DNA of 64,000 nt from Candidatus Desulfofervidus auxilii (GTDB taxonomy: Bacteria; Desulfobacterota; Desulfofervidia; Desulfofervidales; Desulfofervidaceae), in NCBI RefSeq assembly GCF_001577525.1, contig NZ_CP013015.1:1136966-1200965 (forward strand), read 5' to 3'. The notes below the pieces were generated by a model. That model was given only the letters and a program-made list of their open reading frames with translations. It did not search any database and had not been told where the DNA came from. This document shows, one piece after another, positions 52,016 to 60,740 of the stretch (the first letter of the stretch is position 1; each line of letters starts with the position of its first letter). The position numbers and the translations under genes are program-made.

Positions 52016-53596
52016 TTAAGCTTCTGTCAACTCCGGCGGTAAAAAGTGAGTAAAAGCCCCCCTTGAAAACCGCTTATGAAAAACTTTAATGGTAGGTTTA
52101 TGGGTCACTAAACGGACAAAAAGGTTCTTTCCTTTAATATTTATTACTTCCCACACCTTACCAGCTAAGATAAAACGGTGGCCTTTTGTAGCCTGAGTGG
52201 TGATTTCGCCAATAGACTTTTGGGTTGTAGCTTCTATCACCTTAAATTCTTTGGTATTAGGAATGTTTGAATGAATTAGCCCCTTCTCTCCCATATTCAT
52301 GAGTTTTTCAGAGGCCCTAAAATTTTTTCCAATTTGTTCTATCCAGCTTTTTTCTGAAAGATGAATTATAATTTTTTCTATAATTTCCTCTGGAGCTAAG
52401 GGAGATAGAAGATAAAAAAGCTGTTCTAATTTTAAACCCGCTGGATGTGCAAAAAGAATAGAAAAAATTTGTTGCACTACTACCGAAAAGTCAGGAAGGT
52501 AATTCATAGATTCTACTATACCTTTATGAGCTAAAGAGGCATAAAGATTAAAACACTCTGCTTCTGTTTCCTCCTCATAAAAACCTATAGCTACCTGATA
52601 TTCCTTTTGCCTAGAAGCTCGTCCAATCCTTTGTTGAAAAGCGGAGGGTGTGGGTGGAGGGTAGTAACAAATGGCTACATCAAAATCACCAATATCAATC
52701 CCTATTTCTAGGGTGGAAGTGCAAATGCAAATTCCCCAGCGCCATTGTCTTAATAATATTTCTGTTTCTTCACGCAGACGTCGAGATAGGCTGCCATGAT
52801 GCATGAGCAAACGTTCTTTTGGCCAATATTGAGATAACTGTAAATAAAGCTCTTCTACATCTCTACGGCGATTACAAAATATAATGGCCTTGTGCCACTT
52901 TTTTTTCTTTAAAAGATTTATAATTTTATCCCAATCTTTAAAAAGATAGAATTTAAGTAGACGTGGCTGACCTGTCTGAATAACCTGCACAGGACTGAAA
53001 TATCTCTTTCCTACTTCTTCTGGGTTATACAGAGTAGCAGAAAGGGCAGCAAACTGAGGTGTTGTTTTTAAGTGTTCTTTTAAAAGCCTTCTTAAAAGTA
53101 TACGAAGCTGATCGCCTCTATAAGTATTATCTAAAAAATGGATTTCATCTATTACTATGGCTTGAATATGCCTCCAGATTTTCTTTTGTCTACATAAAAG
53201 AGAATCCAAGGATTCTGGGGTAGTAAAAAGCACCTGGAAAGGATTTTTAGGTAAATAGGGTTTATCGCCAGTCCTCACAATGGCTTTAAAACCACATTTT
53301 TTAAATCCCAAATCCAGACGGACTAAAAGATTATTAAGCAGGGCACGGGTAGGAGCGATATAAAGCAAGATTAAAGCATTTGTTTTTTGAGGTATTAATC
53401 TTTCTATCAAAGGTACTATCACGGCCTCTGTCTTACCGGTGGCAGTGGGCGAGCAGACTATGACATTTTCTCCTTTTAGAATGTGAGGGATGGTAGCCTC
53501 TTGGATAGGAGTTAATCTTCTAAAGCCACCAAAAAACACAGACCAAGTATTTTTAAGACTAGTTTTTAGAGAAACAGTAGGAGTTAATTTGTTCAC
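52016..53596 (-). CDS. DEAD/DEAH-box superfamily II helicase (Lhr/Ski2-like)
   Basis: The 526-residue helicase has Q-motif region RRLTPIQEATIPHIL, Walker A SPTATGKTEA near residue 49, motif Ia APTRALLNN, TTPESL, motif II VIDEIHFLD (DEIH), motif III ALSATLYNP, motif IV region AIIFCNRRRDVEEL, motif V TSTLEIGIDIGD, and motif VI QRIGRASRQ. A C-terminal extension of about 170 residues (winged-helix-like and basic) follows. It is shorter than bacterial Lhr (about 1500) and more like archaeal helicases. The start lies 3 bp from the stop of the DNA polymerase gene, so the two are made together. Confidence 0.87.
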   Translation of the reverse strand: MNKLTPTVSLKTSLKNTWSVFFGGFRRLTPIQEATIPHILKGENVIVCSPTATGKTEAVIVPLIERLIPQKTNALILLYIAPTRALLNNLLVRLDLGFKKCGFKAIVRTGDKPYLPKNPFQVLFTTPESLDSLLCRQKKIWRHIQAIVIDEIHFLDNTYRGDQLRILLRRLLKEHLKTTPQFAALSATLYNPEEVGKRYFSPVQVIQTGQPRLLKFYLFKDWDKIINLLKKKKWHKAIIFCNRRRDVEELYLQLSQYWPKERLLMHHGSLSRRLREETEILLRQWRWGICICTSTLEIGIDIGDFDVAICYYPPPTPSAFQQRIGRASRQKEYQVAIGFYEEETEAECFNLYASLAHKGIVESMNYLPDFSVVVQQIFSILFAHPAGLKLEQLFYLLSPLAPEEIIEKIIIHLSEKSWIEQIGKNFRASEKLMNMGEKGLIHSNIPNTKEFKVIEATTQKSIGEITTQATKGHRFILAGKVWEVINIKGKNLFVRLVTHKPTIKVFHKRFSRGAFTHFLPPELTEA

Positions 53597-53599
53597 TTT

Positions 53600-56011
53600 C
53601 TAAGAAACTAAGTCTTTTTCACTCACTCCCAAAACCTGAAGTACTCTTAAGGCAGCAGGCAGTATTTGATGATAAATGTAATAATCGCTGTCTATTTCCT
53701 TTAAAGAGACAAATTCAACTGGTTCTGCCCTTTGAGAAATAGAGCCTTGTCCTTTAGTGATAATAAACATAATTAACATCCCTTCCCCTACTTCCATGCC
53801 TCTTTCTCTTAATTTCTTAGCAGCCATCACATGAGGCCCTATTTGTTTATAGGTCTCAATAGGTTTAGTTAATTCTTCATAAATAATTAAGTCTTTCAAA
53901 AGAATTTGTTTTTGTTTTATGTTTTCAACTACTTCTTTCACATATTGCTTAGCCATCTCTATATCTTTATCCCTTAATACAAATTCTAATACTTTCCTCT
54001 GGACTTCCTTGGCCAAGTTACACCAATCCCTTCTCACTGTTTCTAACCCTCTGATCAAAAGCTCTCCTTTTTTATCTATTAAGGCATATCTTTTCTTGGC
54101 TGTCCCTGGGGCTGCTCCTCTGGGAATAAAAATGCCTGTTTCATAATATCCCTGCAGGTCGAGTTCCAACATACCTGGGAATTTCTCATTAATATAATCC
54201 AAAAACGCCTCTGTAGCCTGTTTTATGTCTCCATCTTTGGTCTTTAAAAACAAAGAATCCGTATCCGCATAAATTACCTCAAACCCTTTATTCTCTGCTT
54301 CTTCGATGGTCTTTTTTATCCAGTATCTTCCCAAAGCACTACAACTTTCAGCGCATTCCTTAGAATACCATTTGGAACCTGCAAATCCAAAATACCCATA
54401 AGTAGCATTGGCAATAATCTTTAAAGCATACTGCCTATTGTAAAGAACCTTATATTCCAAAGAAGTTTTTTCTGTTTCCTTTAATTTCTTTTTTATCTGA
54501 CTCCTTTTTTCAATTAATTCTTTTATCACACTGGGAATAAACCCTTCTTTTCTCTGACAAAACCAATAATTTAATCCTGCAACTTTATGACCATTTTCTT
54601 CACAACAATCACAATTTAAGGTTTCTGGTGAGATGTTAAAACTGACAATTAGGCTGGGATAAAGAGACCTGAAGTCTAAAATAGCAATCTTTTCATGAAT
54701 ACCAGGCAGAGGTTCTTTTACAAAGCCACCGATATAAGTGATTTTTCTTCTTTTAAGAACTTGTTCATATTTAGGTTGATTGGGAATGATTTCATTTTTC
54801 TCACTGGCCTTTCTGGATAGATACCATTCTACTAACTGTCCATAGGTCATCCTGGAAACATCAAACAGGATTTGCCCCACAGTTTTTGTAATTTCAAAGT
54901 TTTGAGGTAACAAAATCTCAGCCAATCTATAAGTAAGCTCAGCATCTTTTAAACAATATTCAGCCAATTTGCTCAAATTTTTTCCCTTTCTCCAGGCCTC
55001 AAGCATTTCTTGATAATCCACCTCAATTTTTTTGTCTCCCAAAAGTTCACTAGAAACGGCATCCAAGCTCAAAACTTCTGTTTGAAGACTGGGAGATAAA
55101 ATATTGCTTATAAAGTTAAAAATATCTAAATGCACTATTCCATTCAACCTGGCAGAGCTTATTCTTGCTCTTCGGGTAAACTTTGTTTCGGTCTTATCCC
55201 TAGAAACTATTAATTTTACCTTATTTGATTGACATCTATCCATTAACACCTGAAAATCAAAAGAATCACCATAATATGTAACTATAATATCTGGAAGATA
55301 TTCATTGAATGTCTTTACTATCTTTTGAAGAAGTTCTTTTTCGTCTTTGACCACCTCAACCCAATCAGGATAATCTGACTTTTGGTCAGTAATTACTTTT
55401 TTAAACGCCTTTCCATAAAATGAAGCCATTACTATCTGCTTTTCCCCAGCTATTTCTGATGTTTCAATATCAAAGGCCAAAATTTTAAGTTCAGGAATAG
55501 ATATATCCTCTAAAACCTTTATTTTTTTAGCATTTAAAGCCAAATCCACCTTATAATTGGTATTTAGCTTTTCTCCTTCTATCTCCAGCCAGCAATTTCC
55601 ATCAATTCTTTTATCCATTAAAAATCTACGATAAAAATTTATGCTATATTCATATTCTTCAATAATTGAACCCGTACCCCCTCTATTCTTTTCTAAGACT
55701 TTAATAAAATCCCTTATTTTTTGAGTATGTTGAGGGAGGAAACAAGTGATTTTTAAAAATTCTTTTAGTTCTCCATTTAATTTTTTTTCTATTTTTTCAA
55801 TCCCTTTGACTGAAATATTTTTCCCTTTAAGAATTTCTTCTATATCTTTTTGAGCCTTTTTAATATCCTTAGGAAAGACAAAAAAATAGGGATTACTTTG
55901 CACAAAGACAACCACATTTTTACCATCGGCAGTCTTTCCCCAAAGTCTTATCTTTAAACCTTTCTTTTCAGTAATATAATCTATATCTAAAAGAAAGAAC
56001 CTTATTTTCAT
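53600..56011 (-). CDS. Family B DNA polymerase (archaeal-like)
   Basis: The 803-residue polymerase has an N-terminal domain of about 165 residues. Exonuclease motifs are FDIETSE (Exo I, near 178), YYGDSFDF (Exo II) and YCLKDAELTYRL (Exo III), so proofreading is intact. Polymerase motifs A DFRSLYPSLI (near 445), B KIIANATYGYFGF and C YADTDSLF (near 582) are complete. The KISYR-equivalent and thumb regions follow, and the protein ends without a PIP-like tail that I recognise. Length and motif spelling resemble archaeal PolB more than E. coli Pol II. It starts 7 bp after the kinase stop and is followed by a helicase and a nuclease. Confidence 0.9.
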   Translation of the reverse strand: MKIRFFLLDIDYITEKKGLKIRLWGKTADGKNVVVFVQSNPYFFVFPKDIKKAQKDIEEILKGKNISVKGIEKIEKKLNGELKEFLKITCFLPQHTQKIRDFIKVLEKNRGGTGSIIEEYEYSINFYRRFLMDKRIDGNCWLEIEGEKLNTNYKVDLALNAKKIKVLEDISIPELKILAFDIETSEIAGEKQIVMASFYGKAFKKVITDQKSDYPDWVEVVKDEKELLQKIVKTFNEYLPDIIVTYYGDSFDFQVLMDRCQSNKVKLIVSRDKTETKFTRRARISSARLNGIVHLDIFNFISNILSPSLQTEVLSLDAVSSELLGDKKIEVDYQEMLEAWRKGKNLSKLAEYCLKDAELTYRLAEILLPQNFEITKTVGQILFDVSRMTYGQLVEWYLSRKASEKNEIIPNQPKYEQVLKRRKITYIGGFVKEPLPGIHEKIAILDFRSLYPSLIVSFNISPETLNCDCCEENGHKVAGLNYWFCQRKEGFIPSVIKELIEKRSQIKKKLKETEKTSLEYKVLYNRQYALKIIANATYGYFGFAGSKWYSKECAESCSALGRYWIKKTIEEAENKGFEVIYADTDSLFLKTKDGDIKQATEAFLDYINEKFPGMLELDLQGYYETGIFIPRGAAPGTAKKRYALIDKKGELLIRGLETVRRDWCNLAKEVQRKVLEFVLRDKDIEMAKQYVKEVVENIKQKQILLKDLIIYEELTKPIETYKQIGPHVMAAKKLRERGMEVGEGMLIMFIITKGQGSISQRAEPVEFVSLKEIDSDYYIYHQILPAALRVLQVLGVSEKDLVS

Positions 56012-56018
56012 GACAAAT

Positions 56019-58004
56019 TTATTCCTTATCCAAAATCTTTCTGATTTTTCGTGATAATTCCTTCAAAGTAAAAGGCTTCTGGATAAAACCATCACATCCA
56101 CGTTCCAATATTTCTTTTATTTCATCATTCATACTATATCCACTAGAAAGGAGAACCTTTATGTCTGGGTTTATTTTTTTTAACATATCGTATATCTCTC
56201 CACCACCTATATCTGGCATAACCGTATCTAAGATGACCATATCAATTTGTTCATTTTTCGCTCTATAGATCTCAATAACCTCCTTACCACTTTTGGCTAT
56301 TAAGACTTTATATCCTAGGGTTTCTAACAACTCCTTGCCTGTCTTAATTATCATTTCTTCATCATCTACAAAAAGAATAGTTTCACCACCTTTTAACACC
56401 CCTTCTGCTAATTTCTCCTGCTTTATGGCTTCTTTTTCAGAAGCGGGAAAGTAAATGTTAAAAGTAGTTCCTCTACCTTTCTCACTGTATACAGTGATAA
56501 TACCACCATGGTTCTTGATGATTCCATAAGCAGAAGCTAGGCCCAATCCCGTACCCCGATTTCCTTCTTTGGTGGTAAAAAATGGTTCAAATATTCTTTG
56601 TTTGGTTGTTTCATCCATACCAACACCGGTATCCGTCACAGAGATCTTCACATATGGACCAGGTTTTACCTTAAATGGCCTCACATAATTCTCATCAAGA
56701 GTGATATTTTGAGTTTCAAGGTATAACTCTCCACCTCCAGGCATGGCCTGCCAGGCATTGATATAGAGATTTAAAAGCACCTGTTCTATCTGCCCCACAT
56801 CTACTTCCACTGTCCAAATATCTTTTTGAAATTTAGTATAAATCTTAATTTGCCTTTTAGTCTGAGCAAACATATCAGAACTTCTCTTTACCACCTTATT
56901 TAAGTCAGTAGGTTCCACCTGAAATTTACCCCCTCTGGCAAAGTCCAAAAGCTCTTGGCTCAACTTTGCTCCCTCTTGAACAAGATGTTCAACGTTTTTC
57001 AATTTTTCATAATCAGGGTGGCTGGGATTCTTATTAAGGAGGATTAAAGAAATATTTCCCAAAATGCCCATAAGGAGGTTATTAAAATTATGAGCAATCC
57101 CTCCTGCCAAAGTTCCTAGAGACTCCATCCTCTGGATTTTATGAAGTTGGGCTTCAAGACGTTTCTTTTCTTCTTGGGCACGCTTTATTTCACTGAGATC
57201 TGTGACTACAGCATAACTTCCACGATAAACCCAATTTTCAAATATAGGTGATGCCGACATCAGAGTGGGAACTTTTTTGCCTGATTTTGTAGTCCATGTG
57301 AGTTCATATTGTGATGGTTCACCTCGGCGACGCTTTGCAAGTTCTTTTTCTAATATCTCCCGATTCTTTTCATCAAATAATTCTCTTATGTTCTTACCAA
57401 TCAACTCCACCTCGCTATATTCAATCATCTCACACAAACGGGGATTAGCAAATGTTATATATCCCTTTTCGTCAATGGCAACAAATCCCTCATTTATCCG
57501 AAAGATGAGTTCGCGGTATTTTGCCTCAGATTTTCTTAATGCCTCTTCTGCCTGCTTACGTTGGGTGATATCTTGCTGAAAAACCATAAAACCCATGATA
57601 TCTCCAACCTCATACCGCAAAGCAGAAACTGAGCAATCTAGTATTATAATCTTTCCATCCTTACAAATGAACTCCACTTCTTGCCGATGGTGTCCTCTTT
57701 CAAGTAAAATAGGAAACTGTTCGTCAAATATCTTTTTGGAGGTCAAGGTAAAAAAATCAGAAATGCATTTTCCGAGAACTTCTTCTTGTAAATATCCACT
57801 GACTTTTAAGGTAGCATCATTTGTTTGAAGTATATTGCCCTTGGTGTCAATGATATATATAAATTCCGGTGCCGATTCAAAGAAGAACCTAAACCACCTT
57901 TCCCTCTCTTGTAACACTTCCTGTGCCTGTTTATGTTTAGCGATTTTTTCCTTTAAATTCTCGTCCTTTTGTTCTAATTCTTCATCAGATGTTTTTTTGA
58001 CCAT
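56019..58004 (-). CDS. Hybrid sensor histidine kinase (PAS-PAS-HisKA-HATPase-REC)
   Basis: The 661-residue soluble protein has a coiled-coil start (about 1-35), PAS 36-155 (SAPEFIYIIDTKGNILQTND), PAS 160-280 (NEGFVAIDEKGYITFANP), HisKA with GGIAHNFNNLLMGILGN near 305, HATPase (FFTTKEGNRGTGLGLASAYG near 465) and a C-terminal receiver (ILFVDDEEM, acceptor in VILDTVMPD). GGAGGT precedes the ATG. It is the first gene of a run with PolB, helicase and GIY-YIG, the next gene starting 7 bp on. A signal kinase leading a DNA-repair-like operon is unusual; there is no DNA-binding output domain in it. Confidence 0.88.
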   Translation of the reverse strand: MVKKTSDEELEQKDENLKEKIAKHKQAQEVLQERERWFRFFFESAPEFIYIIDTKGNILQTNDATLKVSGYLQEEVLGKCISDFFTLTSKKIFDEQFPILLERGHHRQEVEFICKDGKIIILDCSVSALRYEVGDIMGFMVFQQDITQRKQAEEALRKSEAKYRELIFRINEGFVAIDEKGYITFANPRLCEMIEYSEVELIGKNIRELFDEKNREILEKELAKRRRGEPSQYELTWTTKSGKKVPTLMSASPIFENWVYRGSYAVVTDLSEIKRAQEEKKRLEAQLHKIQRMESLGTLAGGIAHNFNNLLMGILGNISLILLNKNPSHPDYEKLKNVEHLVQEGAKLSQELLDFARGGKFQVEPTDLNKVVKRSSDMFAQTKRQIKIYTKFQKDIWTVEVDVGQIEQVLLNLYINAWQAMPGGGELYLETQNITLDENYVRPFKVKPGPYVKISVTDTGVGMDETTKQRIFEPFFTTKEGNRGTGLGLASAYGIIKNHGGIITVYSEKGRGTTFNIYFPASEKEAIKQEKLAEGVLKGGETILFVDDEEMIIKTGKELLETLGYKVLIAKSGKEVIEIYRAKNEQIDMVILDTVMPDIGGGEIYDMLKKINPDIKVLLSSGYSMNDEIKEILERGCDGFIQKPFTLKELSRKIRKILDKE

Positions 58005-58145
58005 TAATGGAGACCTCCTGAACTTTCTAATAAAGGGAACTTTTTATCATATTTCTTTAGGAAATGCACACTTTATCTCTTAAAGAGAGAGTTGTCCTCC
58101 AGAAAAAAATCCTAAAAAGAAGGTAGCCCCTATAACCTAAATAAA

Positions 58146-58174
58146 AAATTACAAAGCAATCAATTTTTTGTCAA
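58146..58174 (-). promoter_or_regulatory. Promoter of the kinase-PolB-helicase-GIY-YIG run
   Basis: On the minus strand TTGACA (58174-58169) and TAATTT (58151-58146) are 17 bp apart. The leader to ATG 58004 would be about 135 nt, long enough for regulation, and holds the strong CAGGAGGT site. Confidence 0.5.
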
Positions 58175-58230
58175 TGGGATATAATTCCAACCTCAGGGCT
58201 ACATTAAAGTCAGGCCATAAGTAATTTAAA

Positions 58231-58320
58231 AAAATCCAAATGCCAAAATAAAATCCAAATGTCTAAATGCCAAAACATTAAATCAGTGAGTAGTGAAATA
58301 GTGAGGGAATGAAATAGCCA
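58231..58320. repeat. Degenerate 7/8-bp word block next to repeat copy C
   Basis: About 90 bp of short degenerate tandem words: first AAATCC / AAATGCC / AAATGTC variants, then an octamer series close to GTGARNNA (GTGAGTA, GTGAAATA, GTGAGGGA, ATGAAATA). It resembles the interior of the large repeats in style but has different words, and lies just outside the left end of copy C. Confidence 0.5.
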
Positions 58321-58334
58321 AATGTAGTGGAATT

Positions 58335-58671
58335 GGGGTCTAACCTACAAAATACAGTTAAGAAAATAGAAAACGGAAAACAGAAATTCCCAATTCCCAG
58401 TTCCAACGTGTTAACTTGCAAACTTTCTAACTTACAACTTTGTAAACCTGCATAAAGAAGGAAAGGGAAACGGGAAATAGAAAATAGAAATTCCCAATTC
58501 CCAGTTCCTAATTCCCAATTCTAACGTCCCAACGTTCTAACGTGCAAACGTGTAAACGTGCTAACGTTCCAATTTGACAGAAGGCGATTTTGCATTTTTC
58601 AATTTGCATTCTGCATTGAGCCATTGCGCTTAACATTTGGATCTCCGTTAAAATTACTTTGACGAAGTCCT
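58335..58671 (+). repeat. Interspersed non-coding repeat, copy C (337 bp)
   Basis: The same ends as copies A and B are present: AACCTACAAAATACAGTTAA at the left and CTCCGTTAAAATTACTTTGA then CGAAGTCCT at the right. It is shorter: the GACTARG heptamer block and the 20-bp palindrome are absent. At the palindrome site it reads GAGCCATTGCGC without gap or scar. The octamer block (AACGTGCA, AACGTGTA, AACGTGCT, AACGTTCC) is clear at about 58520-58575. No coding frame was recognised. It occupies most of the gap between the kinase promoter and the lipoprotein promoter. Confidence 0.85.
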
Positions 58672-58691
58672 GTGTTGGGTTATTTTTCTAC

Positions 58692-58720
58692 TTGTTTTTT
58701 TGAAAACAATACTTTATAAT
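58692..58720 (+). promoter_or_regulatory. Promoter of the Ala/Cys-rich lipoprotein, downstream of repeat copy C
   Basis: TTGTTT (58692-58697) and a perfect TATAAT (58715-58720) are 17 bp apart. The -35 begins 20 bp after the end of copy C, exactly as at copy A although the intervening bases are unrelated. Confidence 0.6.
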
Positions 58721-58759
58721 TGGCTTAATTTTTATAAATTTTTATGGAGGAGGTTCCTA

Positions 58760-59080
58760 ATGGAGGACTTTAGATGGCGCAGGTTTTTGATTGGTGTTTC
58801 TCTTTTTGTGTTTGTGGTTTCTTTGTTGGGAGGGTGTTGTTTTCCTACTAAAAAGTATGAAGAGGCCATAAAAACCATCCAAGAGGAAACTGCAAAGGCT
58901 GAAGCTGCAGCAAATAAAGCAGAGACAGCTGCTTCTAAGGCTCAAGCAGCTGCGGAAAAGGCTTGCTCTTGTGCGGAAAAGGCTTGTGAGTGTGCTAACA
59001 AAGCTGAAGCAGCGGCAGTGAAAGCCGAAAGATGTGCCGAAAAGTGTGAAAGAACATTTGAAAAAGGATTAAGGAAATAA
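58760..59080 (+). CDS. Lpp-like alanine-zipper lipoprotein with many cysteines
   Basis: The 106-residue protein starts at ATG 58760, behind GGAGGAGGT. A lipoprotein signal (RWRRFLIG, hydrophobic VSLFVFVVSLL, lipobox LGGC) is followed by about 75 residues of Ala/Glu/Lys heptads predicted to form an alanine zipper, as in Lpp and OprI. Cysteines recur along the helix (CSCAEKACECA, CAEKCE), which is very unusual for this fold. The C-terminus is GLRK, ending in Arg-Lys as E. coli Lpp does, where the final Lys is joined to peptidoglycan. The L,D-transpeptidase gene ends 3 bp away on the other strand. The role as an envelope tether is inference. Confidence 0.75.
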   Translation: MEDFRWRRFLIGVSLFVFVVSLLGGCCFPTKKYEEAIKTIQEETAKAEAAANKAETAASKAQAAAEKACSCAEKACECANKAEAAAVKAERCAEKCERTFEKGLRK

Positions 59081-59082
59081 TA

Positions 59083-59985
59083 CTATTGATTTGTGCTCCT
59101 TCTTGTTATGTCTAGCGGAATACCTTTTTTTTCTTTGAGGGCCTGGTGGAGAAAAGAGAAGTTTATTTTCTCTCCAAGGCCCAAAGAAATAGCTTTTTCA
59201 ATACCATATTTAGTTAAATTCCCTATTTTGTTATAAATGTCAGGATGGACTTCTACATAAATCCTCCCTTTTTCAAATCCAAACTTTACTGGTTGATATA
59301 TAATCTTTACAGGCATTCCTATTTTCACTAGGCGAAAAAGCTCTTTTATATCTTCAGGATAAAGCCGGATACAACCATGACTAACTAGTCTTCCTATTCC
59401 CCAAGGAGAATTGGTTCCATGGATACCATAGCCATTCCCTAATCCTATCCAAAAACTTCCTAGGGGATTATCTGGACCAGGTGGGATAAAGGTTCTTCCT
59501 TGGTAATTATCTCGTAAACCAGGTGGGATTTCCCAAGTAGGATTTGTCTTTTTGTCTAAGACCTTGAAGTTGCCAAAGGGAGTGGGAGATTCTTGGACAC
59601 CAATGCCAACAGGGTATGTTTTTACCAGACCCTGTTTGGGTAAATACAAGAAAAGCCGGAATTCAGGAATATTTAATACTATTCCTTTTTTATAAAAGAA
59701 TGGTAAAACCCAGCGTGTAGGGATTATGATAGTTTTTCCCACTGAGGGCAACCAAGGGTCTATTTGGGAATGAAGCAACATCAACTCTTGATATCCAAGG
59801 TCATAGTATCTAGCAATGTCAAGCATGGTTTCTCCTTCTTCAATCTGATGCTTTTGGTAAACCCCTATTACAGTTAATGCTTGGGGATCCATTTTCCCTT
59901 TTGGCATCCTATATGAATAGGCCCCACTCCCATATACCAGAGAAGGGATAAAAATAAAGAAACATAGAAAATCTACCCACTTCAT
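59083..59985 (-). CDS. L,D-transpeptidase with LysM domain (ErfK/YbiS/YcfS/YnhG type)
   Basis: The 300-residue exported enzyme has a signal peptide (FLCFFIFIPSLVYG) and a LysM domain at about 38-90 (HQIEEGETMLDIARYYDL). A YkuD catalytic domain follows at about 100-235 (GIVLNIPEFRLFLYLP; IHGTNSP; catalytic SHGCIRL). A C-terminal extension of about 65 residues follows. The family either makes 3-3 peptidoglycan crosslinks or attaches Lpp to peptidoglycan. The domain order here is that of the Lpp-attaching E. coli group. Its start shares one base with the uppS stop (TAATG), and it ends 3 bp from the Lpp-like gene. Confidence 0.9.
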   Translation of the reverse strand: MKWVDFLCFFIFIPSLVYGSGAYSYRMPKGKMDPQALTVIGVYQKHQIEEGETMLDIARYYDLGYQELMLLHSQIDPWLPSVGKTIIIPTRWVLPFFYKKGIVLNIPEFRLFLYLPKQGLVKTYPVGIGVQESPTPFGNFKVLDKKTNPTWEIPPGLRDNYQGRTFIPPGPDNPLGSFWIGLGNGYGIHGTNSPWGIGRLVSHGCIRLYPEDIKELFRLVKIGMPVKIIYQPVKFGFEKGRIYVEVHPDIYNKIGNLTKYGIEKAISLGLGEKINFSFLHQALKEKKGIPLDITRRSTNQ

Positions 59986-60740
59986 TATTTTCTATCCTTT
60001 TCCCTAAATTGTTCAGAAATTTTACCAAACCGACGTTCTCGCCTTTGGTATTCTTTCAAGGCCTCTATAAATTGGAAACGGTTAAAATCAGGCCATAAAA
60101 TAGGTGTAATATAAAATTCGGCATAAGCCGATTGCCAGAGTAAAAAGTTGCTTAAGCGGAATTCACCACTGGTTCTAATGATAAAATCTGGGTCAGGCAA
60201 TCCCTTTGTCCATAAATACTGACTGAAAATTACTTCGTTAATTTCATCAGATTTAATATTCCCTTGCTTGACATTTTCTATCAATACTTTAACAGCATGA
60301 ATAATTTCCTGACGACCACCATAGCTTATAGCCAGATTGAGTATCATAGTTTGACATTTGGCTGTATTTTTAATTACCTTTTGCAAGACTTCATAAGTAT
60401 CTGGAGGCAAGAGTTTTAAATCACCGATAGCTATGAGACGGATGTCCTGTTTAACTAAATTTTCCCATTCTCCTTCCAAATAATTTTTTAATAGTTGCAT
60501 TAAAACAGCTATTTCTTCTTGAGGTCTTTGCCAGTTTTCATAAGAGAAGGTATAGAGAGTAATTACCTTTATACCTATTTCTCGGGATACTTCCACAATT
60601 TCTTTTGCCCTCTTGATTCCCTCCCTATGTCCAGCAATACGGGGAAGTTCTTTTTTTTTCGCCCAGCGTCCATTACCATCCATAATAATGGCCACATGAA
60701 GGGGTAGTTTATATAACCCTAGTGTTCTTATATTTTTCAT
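59985..60740 (-). CDS. uppS: Isoprenyl transferase (undecaprenyl diphosphate synthase)
   Basis: The 251-residue cis-prenyltransferase makes the C55 lipid carrier for peptidoglycan and other envelope polymers. AIIMDGNGRWAKKK near residue 17 (catalytic Asp, phosphate loop), TLYTFSYENWQRP near 70, and RTSGEFRLSNFLLWQSAYAE near 193 are the diagnostic blocks and are complete. The start overlaps the end of plsC by 32 bp. The L,D-transpeptidase gene follows on a one-base overlap, so lipid carrier and crosslinking enzyme share a transcript. Confidence 0.95.
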   Translation of the reverse strand: MKNIRTLGLYKLPLHVAIIMDGNGRWAKKKELPRIAGHREGIKRAKEIVEVSREIGIKVITLYTFSYENWQRPQEEIAVLMQLLKNYLEGEWENLVKQDIRLIAIGDLKLLPPDTYEVLQKVIKNTAKCQTMILNLAISYGGRQEIIHAVKVLIENVKQGNIKSDEINEVIFSQYLWTKGLPDPDFIIRTSGEFRLSNFLLWQSAYAEFYITPILWPDFNRFQFIEALKEYQRRERRFGKISEQFREKDRK

